A DNA stretch of 64,000 nt, from positions 1 to 64,000 of the forward strand of contig NZ_JANJTZ010000066.1 of assembly GCF_024710845.1 (NCBI RefSeq). The letters are read 5' to 3'. Of this stretch, positions 1-8,457 are shown one piece after another (positions within the stretch are counted from its first letter, which is position 1; every line of letters begins with the position of its first letter). Under the pieces are notes generated by a model. It saw only the letters and a program-made list of their open reading frames with translations. It was not told the DNA's origin and did not search any database. The position numbers and the translations under genes were made by a program. Origin of the DNA: Mesorhizobium sp. (GTDB lineage Bacteria; Pseudomonadota; Alphaproteobacteria; Rhizobiales; Rhizobiaceae).

Positions 1-279
1 GCGTGGATGGGTCTCGTGCCCCGTCAGCATTCGAGTGGCAATCGGCAGCGACTCTACGGCATCTCCAAGCGCGGAGATCGTCATCTGCGGACCCTGCTAA
101 TCCATGGCGCTCGGGCTGTCGTCCGGACATCAGCAACTCGCAACGATGCACAAGGCGCCTGGATCAGGGACCTCCAGGCTCGACGCGGCGCAGCCAAGAC
201 AATCGTCGCGGTGGCCAACAAGAATGCGCGCGTCATCTTCGCGATGCTGAAAGGGGCAACGGAATACCGGGCAGCCTGA
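1..279 (+). pseudogene. IS110-family transposase, C-terminal fragment cut by the window edge
   Basis: The frame is open from base 1 to a TGA at 277-279 and reads AWMGLVPRQHSSGNRQRL, then GISKRGDRHLRTLLIHGARA. These are hallmark C-terminal motifs (Transposase_20 region) of IS110/IS1111-type transposases, which move DNA with a DEDD-type nuclease plus a C-terminal serine. About 92 residues are visible of a protein usually 320-400 long. Whether the rest is intact lies outside the window. The ATG at 7 is an internal Met, not a start. It marks the left edge of the accessory region. Confidence 0.85.
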
Positions 280-474
280 CGGGCGTCCGGTGAGGTGTGA
301 ACGATCAGAGAAGTGTACCGGCCGACGTGATCGGCGCGTGAGGAACCTGACTTTTATGGTGGCTCTGAGAAGTCGCCCAGTTGTTGAGGCTCACGCCGCG
401 CGGATTACCCATTTGGGCGCGCCAGCATTCCTGGCGACGTCGGATAGATGTTGGCACCCAAGTCCGCCGGGAAC
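280..474. other. Gene-free stretch between two IS remnants
   Basis: No frame here has coding character. It directly follows the IS110-type transposase stop, so at least part is probably the 3' non-coding end of that element. It ends where the truncated IS3 reading frame of the opposite strand runs out. I see no convincing tRNA, terminator or inverted terminal repeat in it. Confidence 0.4.
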
Positions 475-630
475 CTACTCGAATCGCTTGCACCGGGAGA
501 GCCGTCCATAGATGTAGAACGTCGCGTCCGAAATGCCCGCCTTACGGCAGACTTCAGCGACCGCCGTGCCTTCCTCCGCCTGCCGCAGGATGAAGGCGAT
601 CTGCGCCTCCGTAAACTTCGACCTTTTCAC
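475..630 (-). pseudogene. Truncated IS3 OrfA helix-turn-helix protein
   Basis: GTG at 630-628 follows GGAGAAGGAGGATTCC, a strong ribosome site. The 51-residue product starts VKRSKFTEAQIAFILRQAEE and continues through AEVCRKAGISDATFY, the classic N-terminal HTH_Tnp_1 motif of IS3 OrfA proteins. After that motif the frame reads about 11 unrelated residues (IYGRLSRCKRFE) to a TAG, where native OrfA would go on with a leucine-zipper helix for about 35-40 residues. The protein is therefore cut and cannot drive transposition. Confidence 0.8.
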
Positions 631-710
631 GGAATCCTCCTTCTCCCGATACCGGGATCATAAGTGGAAAATTCAAGCCAAGAACGGTCCGAAAAATGGG
701 TGGCAGGTCA
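475..710 (-). mobile_element. IS3-family element (IS407-like group), left end with truncated orfA
   Basis: Read on the minus strand, the fragment opens at about 710 with TGACCTGCCACCCATTTTTC, which looks like the terminal repeat of IS407-group IS3 elements. It continues through an 80-base leader into an OrfA start with a strong AGGAGG-type ribosome site. OrfA is a helix-turn-helix protein that is normally extended by frameshifting into the OrfB integrase. Similarity stops around base 510 (after the residues DATFY), where the element is broken. No orfB and no right end are present. The next gene starts only 42 bases outside the left end. Confidence 0.75.
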
Positions 711-751
711 CACCTTCTCAGAACTTGGAGCCTGCGATTAGTCCGGGCGGT

Positions 752-3700
752 TCAATCTCTTAACAACGCAAGCTGGATAGAGGGGAAGCCCAACAGTGAT
801 ACATCAGACAGCCATGTGGGAACCACACCAAACGTGGCTTCGAGTGCCGAACCATGCCTTAGATGAACGGGTTCACGAGCTTCTCCTACAGCAAGGATGC
901 GCCCCGACATCGCATGCGTCACCCTAATATCGTTGCCGGTGTATTCGACCCGCGGCGGAAGGAACACGATTGCCGAAGGTGTGGCACCGGGCCAACTAGA
1001 CTTTAGGGTAGATAGAACATCACCGGCAGCTTGATCGTCGCATGCATCCATAATCAGGGACCAAACACCTTTCGGTTCGAGAGCAGTACCGATCGAATCT
1101 AATTCTAATATTTCTTCTGCGCCATCTCCTACTATAATCGACGAACATTTCGGAGTTACGAAAGTTAGCCGCACACTCGCATCCAATTTTGTAACCGCCC
1201 TAATGGCGACGGCGATTAGCCCTAGATCGTAGCACTGAGCAGGCGTTCCAACGAGCGCCTGAAACAGAGCATCCTCTGGGGATTTCGACGGTATCGGCAG
1301 CGCAGGCAACCCGCAACTCGAGAGGATGCTCCGAGTTATCTTCAACCCAACATACCGAGACGTCGTTCTGGCTACATAGCTCAGTCCATTCTGGGCTAAT
1401 CGCTTCCACAGCAGCGGATCAGTGTAAACTCGCGTAACTGCGTCAGCAATCGCCTGCGGTGTGTCAGCCACCAAAACATCTTCACCATCTACCAGCGCCA
1501 TTCCTTCGGCACCGACAGAAGTAGTGATTACTGGCAAGCCATGCGCCATGGCAGTAACTATCTTGCCCTTTAGACCCGCACCATAGCGCAGGGGCACTAA
1601 CATCAGCCGGGCAGTGTTTAGAACTGGCAACAAGTCCTCAACAAACCCATCGATTACTATTCGAGATGAGGTCAGTGCCTTCATCTCGCGCGTTGGGTTG
1701 GATCCTATGGCGTGGAACTTCATGCCGGGCAATCGTTCGTGCAAGAGCGGATCCACATCCTGAACATAGTGCAGGAACGCGTCGACATTGGGATAATGTC
1801 GATAGCCGCCTAGAAAGACAATATCGGCGCGGTCCTCGAAGCTTGGGCCTGGCCCGCGCGGCTCATACACCCAAGGGAAGACCACAACTTGGGCTCCTGG
1901 GACGCTCTCGGCCAACAAGTCAGCCTCGAAATGTGAATGCACGACGGATACATCGACCTTTTCGATAATTGCCAGCTCGGTGCGCTTCGTATCCTCGGAC
2001 GATAGGCGGCGCTCGGCGATTGCGGTGTTGGCTACGGCGCGGGCGCGTTCCTCGCGAAGGAAATGAAGGTCCGAATTATGGAAAATAACTTTGGCGCGAG
2101 GCGCCAGCTTGCGCACGGTGTCTAAATGCTCGACCGCGGTATTGACGCGGAATATCACCACCGCGTCATAGACGTCGCCGACCTGCCGCAGATGGTCGTC
2201 CACCGACTTGGCCCAGGGGTACAACACACTTTCGATACCAGACCCACCCAGAAGATCGGTGTAGTCTGTCAAATAGGTGAAGTTGGAGCAGGGGACAAAG
2301 TTGATTTTGTATCCAAGGTTACGCAGCGCAAGCATCAACTCAAGTGAAGTGATTGAGCCTGCGTCCTTATCGGGTTCGGGCGTGATTTGATCCAAGACTA
2401 AGATGCGCCCCAGACACCCGCGCTCCACCGCACGATCGGGATCCAGGCCATTCGCGCCGTGATGCGGGAGTATATGTGCCCACCGCTGCTTCAGCTTTTC
2501 AGCATTCACCGCCTGATAGGCTTTAACGCCCTTTGTTACGTCGGTCCCGGACGATAAGCCCTCATAGTGTATGACCCGCGAAAGTGGCTGATAGACCGTG
2601 CTCAGCCCCAGTGTCCGCAGCCGAAAACACATGTCGCTGTCTTCGCCGTAAGCCGGCGTGAACTCCGGATCAAATCCGCCGATGGCGATCGCCAACGCCC
2701 GCGGTAGCAGCACCGCCGCGCCTGAGATGTAGTCCGCACGACGCGCATAGTTGAACCGCGGATTGTCTGGGTCTTCAAGCCGTCCCCAGTTCCAGCCCGA
2801 GAAATCTTCCCATATTATGCCCCCAGCTTCTTGCAGCCGCCCATCCGGATAAATCAATTGCGATCCTGCAAGCCCCACGCCTGGATGCAGCTCGAACGTG
2901 TCAACCAGCGCCGACAGCCAGTGCGATAACACCTCGGTATCGTTGTTCAGAAAACATACATAATGGTTAGCCGCACGCGATAGCCCGACATTGCAAGATT
3001 CAATAAAGCCGACATTGTGCTCGTTACGGATGTAATTAATGTCGACGCGTGCCGACAACACAGCTTGTGTCATGTCGGTGGATCCGTCGTCGACAACAAT
3101 AATCTCATACTCGATATCTGCGGTATTGACTTTTATGGCGTCGATACATCGCAAGGTGTATTCAATCTGATTATAGACTGGGATGACGATAGACACCGAT
3201 CGCGGCGCTAGATTGGAGGGGACGCCGGTGGCTGAGCGGGCCAGCGACAAATAGCGACCAGACTGGGAATGTAGAGAAAGGTGCGTTTCGGTAACCAGCA
3301 CCGGCGTCTTTGGCGGCACCAGTTGCAGTGCACTCCCGTAGCGGTGCACGATCGCTAGCCGCAATCTTCGTTTGGTCATCGTGGGCAGCGGCAGTATGCG
3401 CCAGACTGGTAAGGCCAACCTTTTGATGCCCCGTATCGCGCGGCGCTTCAACCGGGCTGCTTCAAGCCGTGCCGAATAGTCGCGGTGCAGGGCCGCCACT
3501 TCGCGGTTCAGCCGGTCGATCTCGGTCCGGCCCGCGGAGCGATCGGCCTCTAACCTCGCCTGAAGTAAAGCAGCATCTTGCGCAGCCGCGCGGACCTCTT
3601 CCAGCGAGGCCGACAATCGCGAAATTTCAGCCACGCCCGTCTGTCGCACATCGTCCAACTCACTCTGTAACCGTTGGAACTCGCCTTTTGCGGCGCCGCG

Positions 3701-4555
3701 CTCTGCCTCCATCTCGGCAGTCAGACGAGCGATCTCTGCGCCAGCGCGCTGTCGCTCGCCAAGAACTTGGCGTTCCAGTTCTTCAGCCCGCGCCGCCATC
3801 ACGCGCGCAAGCGAATGGCTTTCGACCGCCTTTCCAACCGCAGAAAACACCCGGTCAACCTCTGGCCATCGAGCAAGGCTGGTTATCAGCTTGACAACCT
3901 CCCCGGGCACATCCGGCCCCAAGGCGAGAACGCCCAAGCCGTTGCCGAAAGTAAACCCATGCGACGGGCCTAGCCCACGCACTTCCTCCCAAAACTTATG
4001 CACGCCAAAGTCGTCCCTCATTACTGCGATGTCATGAAAAAGTACCACGCCGCGGCGGGACAACTTGGAACGCCAGCTATCAAAATCGTGCCGGACGGCC
4101 TCATAAGTATGGAGTCCGTCGATATGGAGGAGATCGATCGATCCATCGGCAAAACTCGCCAGAGCGTCGTCGAAGGTAGACCTGAGCAAAGTGATCCGCA
4201 GGCCAAAGTTGGCAGCGCGGTCCATTAGTTCGTCCAGCACCGCCTTTCCGTCATAGACACCCGCGTGATCATCGCCGCGCCAAGTGTCAATGCCAACAAC
4301 CCGACCGGGCTGATTGAACCGCTGAACCGCCGCAGCCATCGACAACAGGGAATCGCCCTTGTGGACGCCCAGTTCGACCACCATCCTCGGTACTAACAAT
4401 TCGATCAGCGAATTTGCAAAGGGTACATGAGCATGCCAGCTAATCACATCCGTCAAATGATCCACACCCGCGCCCATAGCGGTTTCAAGAGCATGGCCCA
4501 GGACAGCATCTGCCATTGCGGACTTGATCGTCGTCCCCTCACGTCGCCCTATCAC
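752..4555 (-). CDS. Multidomain methyltransferase / coiled-coil / GT2 / GT4 glycan assembly protein
   Basis: A 1267-residue protein with at least four modules. Residues about 40-215 are a class I SAM methyltransferase (VELGVHKGDSLL, VVGIDTW, LLHIDGLHTYE; Methyltransf_24-like). Residues about 250-370 are a charged heptad-rich coiled coil. Residues about 453-690 are a GT2 (GT-A) glycosyltransferase with SIVIPVYNQ, VVDDGSTD, FLNNDTEV and YGEDSDMCFR. Residues about 715-1070 are a GT4 (GT-B) transferase ending with YGAGLKGKIVTAMAHGLPV. Residues 1090-1267 match nothing I know. GTG at 4555 has AGGGA upstream; the ATG at 4516 is an alternative. No signal peptide or membrane span is visible, so it is probably a cytoplasmic or membrane-associated polymer-building enzyme. 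It is the last gene of the leftward heptose operon, 15 bases after hddC-gmhB. Its DNA is visibly more A+T-rich than the core, especially the 3' third. Confidence 0.88.
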   Translation of the reverse strand: MIGRREGTTIKSAMADAVLGHALETAMGAGVDHLTDVISWHAHVPFANSLIELLVPRMVVELGVHKGDSLLSMAAAVQRFNQPGRVVGIDTWRGDDHAGVYDGKAVLDELMDRAANFGLRITLLRSTFDDALASFADGSIDLLHIDGLHTYEAVRHDFDSWRSKLSRRGVVLFHDIAVMRDDFGVHKFWEEVRGLGPSHGFTFGNGLGVLALGPDVPGEVVKLITSLARWPEVDRVFSAVGKAVESHSLARVMAARAEELERQVLGERQRAGAEIARLTAEMEAERGAAKGEFQRLQSELDDVRQTGVAEISRLSASLEEVRAAAQDAALLQARLEADRSAGRTEIDRLNREVAALHRDYSARLEAARLKRRAIRGIKRLALPVWRILPLPTMTKRRLRLAIVHRYGSALQLVPPKTPVLVTETHLSLHSQSGRYLSLARSATGVPSNLAPRSVSIVIPVYNQIEYTLRCIDAIKVNTADIEYEIIVVDDGSTDMTQAVLSARVDINYIRNEHNVGFIESCNVGLSRAANHYVCFLNNDTEVLSHWLSALVDTFELHPGVGLAGSQLIYPDGRLQEAGGIIWEDFSGWNWGRLEDPDNPRFNYARRADYISGAAVLLPRALAIAIGGFDPEFTPAYGEDSDMCFRLRTLGLSTVYQPLSRVIHYEGLSSGTDVTKGVKAYQAVNAEKLKQRWAHILPHHGANGLDPDRAVERGCLGRILVLDQITPEPDKDAGSITSLELMLALRNLGYKINFVPCSNFTYLTDYTDLLGGSGIESVLYPWAKSVDDHLRQVGDVYDAVVIFRVNTAVEHLDTVRKLAPRAKVIFHNSDLHFLREERARAVANTAIAERRLSSEDTKRTELAIIEKVDVSVVHSHFEADLLAESVPGAQVVVFPWVYEPRGPGPSFEDRADIVFLGGYRHYPNVDAFLHYVQDVDPLLHERLPGMKFHAIGSNPTREMKALTSSRIVIDGFVEDLLPVLNTARLMLVPLRYGAGLKGKIVTAMAHGLPVITTSVGAEGMALVDGEDVLVADTPQAIADAVTRVYTDPLLWKRLAQNGLSYVARTTSRYVGLKITRSILSSCGLPALPIPSKSPEDALFQALVGTPAQCYDLGLIAVAIRAVTKLDASVRLTFVTPKCSSIIVGDGAEEILELDSIGTALEPKGVWSLIMDACDDQAAGDVLSTLKSSWPGATPSAIVFLPPRVEYTGNDIRVTHAMSGRILAVGEAREPVHLRHGSALEATFGVVPTWLSDVSLLGFPSIQLALLRD

Positions 4556-4569
4556 ACCAGATTCCCTGT

Positions 4570-5829
4570 TTATGGTTTGACGAATTCCGATGCCGACAGC
4601 AGGCTGCGCAGCCTGATCTCCAGGCTGCCACCCTCATAAATATGCCCTGCCAACCCGGCCGCGGCTGCAGCAGCGACATCGGAGGGCTTGTCACCAATCA
4701 GGAGTGAGCCCGCTAGGTCAATATCAAGATCGCGCACTGCGCGAAAGATCATGCCGGGATTGGGCTTACGGTCTGGGTGATCCGCTGCGCGCAGTGCGGG
4801 AATCACAGCGTTAGGATGATAGGGGCAATGGTAAAAGGCGTCAATCCAACCCCCTGAGGTCCGCATGGCTACGTTCAAGGCGCGGTGGAAAGCCCGCATA
4901 TCATCTTCAGTATACAGCCCATACGCGATACCCGCCTGATTCGTCACTACCACTGTGCAGAACCCAAGCGTCCGCGCCCACGCAACCGCCCGCGCTGCCC
5001 CCGGCATTAGAACCAAATCTTCGATCCGGTATGTATAACCAGCCACATCCCTATTCAGCACACCGTCACGGTCGAAAAATATTGCTGGGCGGCGGGTCGC
5101 GCGCGGCAGAGTAATTTGCGCCTCGGAATAAGTCTCAGGCAAGCCGATATCGATGAAGTACCCTTCTTGCTCAACTGCATGCAGCAGTCCTTCTACCGCC
5201 AGTGCAGGGTAGATTTCTGTTTCGATCGAGCAAGGAACGGCCGAAATGCGGTCTACTATATCGCCCGACAACACGGTCACGCCCGCATTGATCATTCCGG
5301 GTCCGGCCGAACCCTTCTCGCGGAACCCTGAAACGCGGCCCGCGGCAGCCGTTTCTACCCGGCCAAAGCGGCGTGCGTCTGGCACCGCGCGAGTGGTTAT
5401 CACAGCATGGCCCAACGGCAGGGCCTCGGCCTTGCTCGCCACGGCGATCAGATCGCACGCAAAGAAACTGTCGCCGTTAATGAGAAAGAACCGCTGATCA
5501 AGCTTCCCCCGCAAAATCGCAAGTGCCCCACCAGTACCCAAAGGCTTACTTTCGCGGCTCTCGCGGACGACTACTGGCTTACCCTCCGGCCCCACCCAGC
5601 GGCCGGACGCGTGTCCGTCGGCCAGAAACAACTCGAACGCGCCGGCTAGATAACCAGTCGACAAAATAACATCTTCGACTCCGGCACGGGCCAACCATAG
5701 AATGAGCGTTTCCAAAAAAGGTCGCCCGGCAACGTGTAACAGCGGTTTAGGCGTCGCATGTGTCAGCGAACCTAACCGGGTGCCGAGGCCACCCACCAGA
5801 ATTACAGCTTGTCGGATTGGTGCCGACAT
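4570..5829 (-). CDS. hddC-gmhB: Bifunctional heptose-1-phosphate guanylyltransferase / heptose-1,7-bisphosphate phosphatase
   Basis: The 419-residue protein joins two steps of NDP-heptose synthesis. Residues 1-240 are an NTP_transferase (VILVGGLGTRLGSLTHATPKP, then NGDSFF), as in HddC, which makes GDP-D-glycero-alpha-D-manno-heptose. Residues about 245-410 are a HAD phosphatase of GmhB type: the nucleophile motif FFDRDGVLNRD has Asp253 and Asp255, followed by TNQAG, RKPNPGM and GDKPSD. The zinc loop of classical GmhB (C-x-H...C-x-C) is eroded: CPYHPN keeps the first Cys, and the later Cys pair is replaced by HPD. It starts 2 bases after the gmhA stop. GDP rather than ADP as the activating nucleotide is inferred from hddA next door. 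A fused HldE-like route is excluded because the transferase is the sugar-1-phosphate type. Confidence 0.85.
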   Translation of the reverse strand: MSAPIRQAVILVGGLGTRLGSLTHATPKPLLHVAGRPFLETLILWLARAGVEDVILSTGYLAGAFELFLADGHASGRWVGPEGKPVVVRESRESKPLGTGGALAILRGKLDQRFFLINGDSFFACDLIAVASKAEALPLGHAVITTRAVPDARRFGRVETAAAGRVSGFREKGSAGPGMINAGVTVLSGDIVDRISAVPCSIETEIYPALAVEGLLHAVEQEGYFIDIGLPETYSEAQITLPRATRRPAIFFDRDGVLNRDVAGYTYRIEDLVLMPGAARAVAWARTLGFCTVVVTNQAGIAYGLYTEDDMRAFHRALNVAMRTSGGWIDAFYHCPYHPNAVIPALRAADHPDRKPNPGMIFRAVRDLDIDLAGSLLIGDKPSDVAAAAAAGLAGHIYEGGSLEIRLRSLLSASEFVKP

Positions 5830-5831
5830 TG

Positions 5832-6428
5832 TTACCCGATCGCTCCGAACATGCGCGCTTCAACCAACGCGCAGAGCAGGTGGTAGCTGGCTAGATGACA
5901 TTCTTGAATGCGCGGTGTTTCCGACGATGGAGCGATCAGCAAATGGTCGCAAAGTTGGGCGATCTGGCCCCCGTTGCCGCCCGTCAACCCAACTACGATG
6001 ATCTCGCGCTCTCGTGCCGCTTCGATCGCCTTGATCACGTTAAGTGACGCCCCTGAGGTTGTTATCGCTGTAAGCACATCGCCTTTGCGGCCTAGCGCTT
6101 CGACCTGACGCGAGAAGACACGCTCATAGCCATAGTCATTCGCGATGGCTGTCAGTATCGACGTATCGGTCGAGAGAGCGATGGCGGACAGTCCGGGACG
6201 GTCGAAATGGAACCGGCTGACAAATTCGCCCGCGATATGCTGGGCATCCGCCGCAGAGCCGCCATTGCCGCAGAACAGAAGGGTGTTCCCTGCTTCCAAC
6301 CGGTCCTGATACAGAGCGGCAATCGCCGCCAACCGGGCGCGATAGTCGGCATTGGCATAGAGCCGGGCCAGTGTGTCGCGGCTGGACAGCAATTCGGCCT
6401 CGATGAAATCTTCTATTGCACTGTCCAC
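5832..6428 (-). CDS. gmhA: Sedoheptulose-7-phosphate isomerase
   Basis: A SIS-domain isomerase of about 198 residues that converts sedoheptulose 7-phosphate to D-glycero-D-manno-heptose 7-phosphate, the first committed heptose step. CGNGGSAADAQHIAGEFV carries the phosphate-binding Ser and the His/Glu metal ligands. ALSTDTSILTAIANDYGYE and TTSGASLNVIKA complete the GmhA signature. I chose the GTG at 6428, which gives VDSAIEDFIEAELL and overlaps the end of hddA by 16 bases. An upstream ATG at 6458 would add ten proline/glycine-rich residues without support. Confidence 0.9.
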   Translation of the reverse strand: MDSAIEDFIEAELLSSRDTLARLYANADYRARLAAIAALYQDRLEAGNTLLFCGNGGSAADAQHIAGEFVSRFHFDRPGLSAIALSTDTSILTAIANDYGYERVFSRQVEALGRKGDVLTAITTSGASLNVIKAIEAAREREIIVVGLTGGNGGQIAQLCDHLLIAPSSETPRIQECHLASYHLLCALVEARMFGAIG

Positions 6429-7456
6429 GCCTGGGCCCCTTCCTGGGTGAAATGGCAACTGAAAACTCGGCCGGAAAAGCCCGCCAATGCCTTTAGCACC
6501 GTCGGCTTCTTCTCGGGCGGGACCGAGATCATCACGAACCCGCCGCCGCCAGCGCCGGAGATCTTGCCGCCATGGGCTCCCGCTGCGATGGCCGCATCGA
6601 CCACCTGCTCGATCTCGTCGGTCGAAATATTGGCCGCCATTTCGCGCTTAGCCCGCCAGCCCGCGCGCATCACTTGGCCAAAGGCGTTGAAATCACCCAA
6701 CAGCAGCGCCTCTTTCATCTGCCGCGCTTGATCCTTCAACTGGTGCATCGCCTCGATCGAATCTGCCTTCCCGGCCTGAACATTGCGGACTTGTTCGTCG
6801 ATGATCGCCGCCGAAGACCGCGAGCGGCCTGAAAAATAGAGGATCAGCCCGGCCTCTAGCTCCGAGATGATCCATTGGCGCAGACGCAGGGGGTTTATGA
6901 TAACCCTGTCGTCGGCGTAGAATTCCATCAGGTTGAAGCCGCCGAAGGTGGCAGCATATTGGTCCTGCTTGCCACCTGACAGGCCCAGATCCCGCCGCTC
7001 GATCACAAAGGCCAGTTGCGCGATTTCATACTCACCCAAGGGCAGCCGAAGATACTCGGCCAGCGCCGCGATCACCGCCACTACCATAGTCGACGAAGAT
7101 CCGAGCCCCGATCCGGGCGGTACATCTGCGTGGGTTCTGATCGTCACCGCAAAGGGCCGCCCGTTGCAATACACGGCCACCAGCCGATTGTAGACTTGCG
7201 CCACCAGCGCCAATTCGTGGTTTACTGGCAGTACCGGCACGGCAGCGTGCTGGAACACCTCTCCGAGGTCCAGCGCCTCAAGCCGCACTTGGCCATCTCC
7301 GCGCGGATCCACCGTGCAATAGGCGTAAAGTGAGATGGTGGCATTCAGTACCATGCCGCCGAAATTGTCGGAATAGGGGGCAACATCAGTACCGCCCCCC
7401 GCCAAACCTAGCCGCAGCGGCGCCTTGGCCCGCACCTTTTTCAGATTCTCATGCAT
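6413..7456 (-). CDS. hddA: D-glycero-alpha-D-manno-heptose-7-phosphate kinase
   Basis: A GHMP-superfamily kinase of about 347 residues. The N-terminus RAKAPLRLGLAGGGTDVAPY is the substrate-binding motif of HddA/FkP-type kinases. PPGSGLGSSSTMVVAV is the GHMP ATP-binding loop, and SGAGGGGFVMI is the C-terminal motif 3. The enzyme phosphorylates heptose 7-phosphate at C1. HddA acts in the alpha (GDP-heptose) branch, whereas HldE acts in the beta (ADP-heptose) branch of LPS core synthesis, so it sets the cluster's pathway. The ATG at 7456 has GAGGA upstream; a further ATG at 7477 adds seven residues. The 3' end overlaps gmhA. Confidence 0.9.
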   Translation of the reverse strand: MHENLKKVRAKAPLRLGLAGGGTDVAPYSDNFGGMVLNATISLYAYCTVDPRGDGQVRLEALDLGEVFQHAAVPVLPVNHELALVAQVYNRLVAVYCNGRPFAVTIRTHADVPPGSGLGSSSTMVVAVIAALAEYLRLPLGEYEIAQLAFVIERRDLGLSGGKQDQYAATFGGFNLMEFYADDRVIINPLRLRQWIISELEAGLILYFSGRSRSSAAIIDEQVRNVQAGKADSIEAMHQLKDQARQMKEALLLGDFNAFGQVMRAGWRAKREMAANISTDEIEQVVDAAIAAGAHGGKISGAGGGGFVMISVPPEKKPTVLKALAGFSGRVFSCHFTQEGAQAWTVQ

Positions 7457-7494
7457 TCGGTCCTCGCATCCCGACATTGCGTTCCGATCAGGGA

Positions 7495-8229
7495 TTAAAT
7501 GTCCTGGTCGTTCCGGAAGGGCGGATTGGTCGGGTTGGCGGCGCGCAAGGTCTTCTGGTCGTCGCGGTATTGGTTCAGGTGAAGTTTAACCTCTCGGCTC
7601 GGCTGGGCAGCATCGCGGATGCGCGCACCCGCGTCGACCTCGGCTTTGGATCGTTTGCGGATGATCACCTCAATCCCGCTTTCGCCGACCGGAGTCATCG
7701 TCTGGTCATAGCGGGGCAAACCGTAACGATAAGTTTCATCCAGCAACTCGACCTTTTCCACCGCCGCGTCGGGACCAAGCGCGCGCAGCATGTCCAGCAC
7801 GTTGATCGACCGGGCCGACCACGAACTGGCCTTGCTGATAGTGAAGGTGTTCTTGTGATCGCGGTTGAAGGATGACGGGAAAATGCCTTGCTCATACAAG
7901 TCCTCCTCCGGCAGGGCGAAGATCACATAGCCTCCGGGTTTGGTCACCCGCATCCAGTTCTTCAGCCCTTCCATTGGATCGTTCAAATGTTCGATGCAAT
8001 GGCTGGAGAACACGAAGTCGAAAGTGTCATCCCCCACACCCGACATAAACTGCGCATCGCCATCCTCAAGATCCCAGGTGCGGACCGAGGATATCAGCGG
8101 GAAAAATTCCGAATACAACACCAGAGGGTCGGGCGCACCGCCGATATCGATGCCATCACCCTTGAAATACTTCCGAACAAAACGCGAGTCGGCCAGCCGA
8201 CGGGCCACCGATTTGCTGCATTCCTTCAT
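7495..8229 (-). CDS. Class I SAM-dependent methyltransferase (Methyltransf_11 type)
   Basis: About 244 residues. The SAM-binding core reads GDGIDIGGAPDPLVL, RTWDLEDGDAQFM, FDFVFSSHCIEHLNDP and KPGGYVIFALPEED, in the order of a Methyltransf_11 domain. The C-terminal 50 residues are charged and not assigned. It is the first gene of the leftward operon with hddA, gmhA, hddC-gmhB and the large glycosyltransferase (39-base gap to hddA), so a sugar acceptor is likely but unproven. The ATG at 8229 is preferred; an in-frame ATG at 8244 is possible. The 228-base divergent spacer to the next gene should hold promoters for both directions. Confidence 0.8.
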   Translation of the reverse strand: MKECSKSVARRLADSRFVRKYFKGDGIDIGGAPDPLVLYSEFFPLISSVRTWDLEDGDAQFMSGVGDDTFDFVFSSHCIEHLNDPMEGLKNWMRVTKPGGYVIFALPEEDLYEQGIFPSSFNRDHKNTFTISKASSWSARSINVLDMLRALGPDAAVEKVELLDETYRYGLPRYDQTMTPVGESGIEVIIRKRSKAEVDAGARIRDAAQPSREVKLHLNQYRDDQKTLRAANPTNPPFRNDQDI

Positions 8230-8457
8230 TAGATCACCACTCAATTAGCTAATCGTCCAACCATTTCGGCAGCCGGTTCCGGTACTCCATCTCACCATCC
8301 GCCAAACCCTTACCGGATCTCTAGAACCGGCGGGCCTCAGTTGCAAGGGACCGGACAGACGCGTCGACAAGCAGTTGCGCAGTAAACCGGATTCGGCTAC
8401 CCCGCCCGAATGAGAACCGCATGGCATCGCATGTTCGACCGCTGGAAAGGCTCCCGA

